A stretch of DNA of 64,000 nt from Rhodamnia argentea. Lineage: Eukaryota > Streptophyta > Magnoliopsida > Myrtales > Myrtaceae. The DNA lies in NCBI RefSeq assembly GCF_020921035.1, contig NC_063156.1, positions 9,932,501-9,996,500 of the forward strand. Direction: 5' to 3'. Shown here in pieces: positions 61,418 to 64,000 of the stretch (positions are counted from its first letter, which is position 1; each line of letters opens with the position of its first letter). The position numbers were made by a program, and so were the translations under genes. Under the pieces are notes generated by a model that saw nothing but the letters and a program-made list of their open reading frames with translations, did not search any database and had not been told where the DNA came from.

Positions 61418-62434
61418 CTAATATTGTTCGGCGGTGAATAAGTTCACTACGGGAGTGGCCGAGGAGGTGGTGGATGACAGTATAGGCGTGGCCACGGTGG
61501 CCTGATGTGGTTGAGAACGTCGAACAACTCGATAATGAGGAGGATAGCCATTGAGTTTACAACAGACATCTTGATCGTGACCAATAATATGGCAATAAGT
61601 GCACCGTTCTTTAGAACATTGACGCTGCTCAGTGGACCGTGGTCCGGTGACCGCATTAATAGATCTAGCGTAAACATCACCCAAGGTGGGCATGGTGAGC
61701 AAAGCGGATCCTTCAACCATGGCATTGGGTGATTGAAGAAGGCGCTGTGATTCATTTTGAAGGATGAGAGAATAGGCACAACCCAAAGAGGGAAGAGGAT
61801 CTTGAAGCAGGATCTAACTTCATATTGGTGCATAGACATCATTCAAACCTATTAAGAATTGCATTAGTTGGCGATTTTGGTAATGAGTAGAAAATGTGTT
61901 ATAAGCGCCACAGGTACAAGAGGGTATGGGCACCAAGGTATCTAGTTTATCCCAATAAACCTTCAAGGCATTGAAATATTTGGCAACTAAATTATTATTT
62001 TGTTGTAAAACGGCCATGGCATGTTCGAGTGCAAAAAATGCGTGGGCCGTTTGAAGGAGAGAAACGGTCATAAAGGTCCTTCCAAATGGCAGCAACTGAA
62101 TCAACATAGAGAACAGAAGCGGTGAGATCACGATGAATGGAGTTGAGGAGCTATGATAGAACTATGTTGTTAATGCGGTTCCAAGCTTCATAACTCGATT
62201 CGGTGGTGGCCGGTCTAGAAATGATGCCATCAACAAATCCCATTTTGTTTTTGGCGGAAAGAACCATGATCATGGTGCAGCTCCAAGTGGTGTAATTGTC
62301 ACCGATAAGGGGATGACTAGCAAGATTTGTCCCTGGATTATCCGAGGGATGTAGGAAAAGGGGTTGGCAAGGATGTCGGTAGAGACGATAGAGCTTGAAG
62401 AATTGGGTGTAAGAGCAGGAGAGGTAGAACTCAT
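61418..62434 (-). pseudogene. Copia gag remnant with CCHC knuckle
   Basis: An ATG at 62434 lies just inside the primer binding site and opens MSSTSPALTPNSSSS. The frame is broken by stops. It resumes with WDKLDTLVPIPSCTCGAY (about 61940) and the zinc knuckle CTYCHIIGHDQDVC (about 61570-61610), which keeps the CX2CX4HX4C spacing. Confidence 0.82.
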
Positions 62435-62499
62435 GTTAAAAAAAAAATTAATGGAGATGAGAAAAAAAATGGAGATTTAAAATTTATGCTCTGATACCA

Positions 62500-62720
62500 T
62501 GTGAAGAATTGTAATTTGATGATTGTTATTAAACTCCAGAATAGGTATATATATACAAGAGCTATAGAGATTTTCTCCTAATTGATGGAGAGATTTTCTC
62601 CACTAATACATCTAATCAATCCACTAAAGCTAATTAATCTCCTAATTGATGGAGAGATTTTCTCCACTAATTGATCTATTCCTATAATAAAAGATATATA
62701 AAGTTGTGATACAATCAATA
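62500..62720 (-). repeat. Copia 5' LTR
   Basis: 221 bp, the same length as its partner. A TATA-like 'tttatatatc' near its 5' end on the coding strand could be the old promoter. The primer binding site follows at 62488-62499. Confidence 0.92.
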
Positions 62721-62948
62721 GTTATAGCAGAGTATGCATTAGATTTGTATGGTTAACTACACTTGTGTCATTTTAGTAGATGAGATGCTCAGATTAATTA
62801 TGATACCCACCACATTTATTTCATCAACAAAAATTACTTACACAATGGCAAAGAGATACTTTGCAACGCTAGTATAACATGAACTTGAATGGAGCATCTA
62901 ACATTGATGACCACGAAATCTATATGAAAAGCAGTTGTCTGGTCATGA

Positions 62949-63776
62949 TCAAAGCTGAAGTGACAAGTCGAACCCCTCATTTTCGAGTCCTTGAGTGCTC
63001 GAGGAACTACCATTGGCAACAACGTTGGCAAGTGGTGGTCTCAGTCCTGTGCTCTGCGGAGAAACCCTACTGCCAAAGTTAGGGTCAACGTCACCATTGT
63101 AGTTCATAGGTTGATATACCATTCCGTTCAACTGATTCACCATGGCAGATCGGTGCCACGCCAAGGTTTACGGGTTTGTCATCGTTGTCAACTTTAACAT
63201 CCCCTCGCAGGCAAGTCCCACAACAACAGCAGGTGCATGCCAAGTAAGAGGCCCGTAGGCAACGGGTTGCCCCGAGATAGGAATTGTCCCCATGCCAAAA
63301 TAATCTGAGTTAAAATTAGGGTTCACCTGAGAAAAGGCATTAGCCATCTGATTCATCGCCTGCGCCAGCCTTTCTACAGCATGCTGATGCCTGTGGGCTT
63401 TTTGGTGGCCCCCCAACGCCTGCGAGGTGTCAAACATCGCATTGCAATACTTGCAACAGTAAGCTCGGGTCGGGAGGGTATTGTTGAAATTTCGTTTCGG
63501 CTTTTCGGGTTTCTTTTGTGGAGCTTTTTCGAAAGAATTCAACAGATTGATTGCGGGTGCAGATTCCACATGATCATCATTAGAGAGCTTCGCTTCAAGT
63601 ACTAAAGGACTCGAGATTCGAGCCGCCTTGCACTTCGCATCTCCAGAGAGAAGAGTTACTAGGGATCTCTCTTTTGAGAGTGCTTGCTCTTGTTGCATGG
63701 GAAAATTGTAAAAGCCTCGGGTGCTTGCATGAGAACAAGAATGGCGTATATGTAGTGCGAAGATGTTGCTACACAT
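62949..63776 (-). pseudogene. QALGGH C2H2 zinc-finger gene with EAR-type tail, broken by an in-frame stop
   Basis: An ATG at 63776 opens 202 codons to a TAA at 63168-63170. The same frame continues without further stops to 62949, a total of 276 codon positions. Residues 108-128 form one plant C2H2 finger (CKYCNAMFDTSQALGGHQKAH), with Cys108, Cys111, His124, His128 and the DNA-binding QALGGH helix. The part beyond the stop ends FDLSLQL, an LxLxL EAR repression motif typical of these single-finger repressors. Continuity of frame and the family-like end suggest the TAA is a recent nonsense change. The product would then be a finger protein lacking its repression tail. Alternatives: the gene truly ends at 63168, or the stop is an assembly error. 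The start could instead be the second Met (residue 27). Confidence 0.65.
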
Positions 63777-64000
63777 GGAAGGATATGTGACTTGTTTTTT
63801 ATATTACACACACCATGTTGGCAATCTTATAATTGGGGTCTTAATAGGTTACGGTCTTTGACATCAGTATGGGCAATTAAAATCTTGTGAGTCCAACTTA
63901 ATTATTAGAAAGGAAGTGAGAATTAAAAGTTTATGAAAGTGCTTTCCGTATAGATCAAAAGGGACGGGATATCCATGGAAGATCTAGTCATAAATAGAGC
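63777..64000. other. 5' flank of the zinc-finger gene
   Basis: No gene. The stretch near 63930-63965 recurs in degraded form at about 56955-57000. Confidence 0.4.

Larger units (their letters stand above)
58147..62720 (-). mobile_element. Ty1-copia LTR retrotransposon, decayed, with TA...CA termini
   Basis: 4574 bp, read on the minus strand. Two 221-bp LTRs lie at 62500-62720 (5') and 58147-58367 (3'). The 5-bp target duplication GTTAT is at 58142-58146 and 62721-62725. The primer binding site TGGTATCAGAGC (initiator tRNA-Met) directly follows the 5' LTR at 62488-62499. The polypurine tract CTTGAGGGGGAG abuts the 3' LTR at 58368-58379. On the coding strand the LTR starts TATTRATTGTATCA and ends TTCACA, so the ends are TA...CA rather than TG...CA. 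About 15 differences separate the LTRs. Domain order gag, protease, integrase, RT, RNase H is copia-type. Stops and frameshifts break every domain, so it is not autonomous. Confidence 0.93.

Overview
This is nuclear DNA from a flowering plant, most likely a woody rosid eudicot. Multi-exon genes have short AT-rich introns. The proteins are plant-specific types: DPE2, a type II PI4K gamma, an SPT6-like factor with a GW-rich tail, a MED26-type factor and a QALGGH zinc finger. Between the genes lie miniature transposons and a Ty1-copia element. A Myrtales origin is only a guess. Splice models were built by hand: every exon is read in frame with canonical borders, apart from one AT-AC intron.

Layout. 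1-2.4 kb: the end of an unrecognised ORF, then repeats. 2.4-7.5 kb: RHC1A-like RING-H2 E3 ligase (+) with a 4-kb 5'UTR intron. 7.7-8.0 kb: a TRIM-like retrotransposon remnant. 8.4-19.3 kb: SPT6-like elongation factor (-), 17 coding exons, 1663 aa. 19.6-27 kb: gene-free, with a 1.4-kb PIF/Harbinger-type element, a foldback repeat and a 178-bp tandem duplication. 27.5-31.7 kb: DUF7036-type membrane-anchored protein (+), 520 aa, with a histidine tract. 34.4-43.6 kb: DPE2, cytosolic 4-alpha-glucanotransferase (+), 22 coding exons, 970 aa, containing a U12-type AT-AC intron. 45.3-48.5 kb: PI4K gamma 1-like kinase (+). 50.0-50.7 kb: intronless GC-rich WEX-like 3'-5' exonuclease (+). 53.0-54.5 kb: short MED26/TFIIS-N protein (-). 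55.1-56.5 kb: two Mutator-like foldback elements with clean 9- and 10-bp target duplications. 57-58.1 kb: degenerate repeats of a zinc-finger locus flank. 58.1-62.7 kb: a decayed Ty1-copia element (-) with identifiable LTRs, PBS, PPT and TSD and non-canonical TA...CA termini. 62.9-63.8 kb: QALGGH C2H2/EAR zinc-finger gene (-) with an in-frame stop.

The genes are ordinary single-function loci and do not form a cluster or pathway. RHC1A, DPE2 and PI4K gamma 1 are, from memory, consecutive in Arabidopsis (At2g40830-At2g40850), so this looks like a conserved block with SPT6L and the DUF7036 gene lying inside it. I found no undescribed multi-gene system. The strongest unusual signals are the AT-AC intron in DPE2, the non-canonical copia termini with a precise insertion site, the family of AT-armed, GC-cored foldback elements, and the broken zinc-finger gene.
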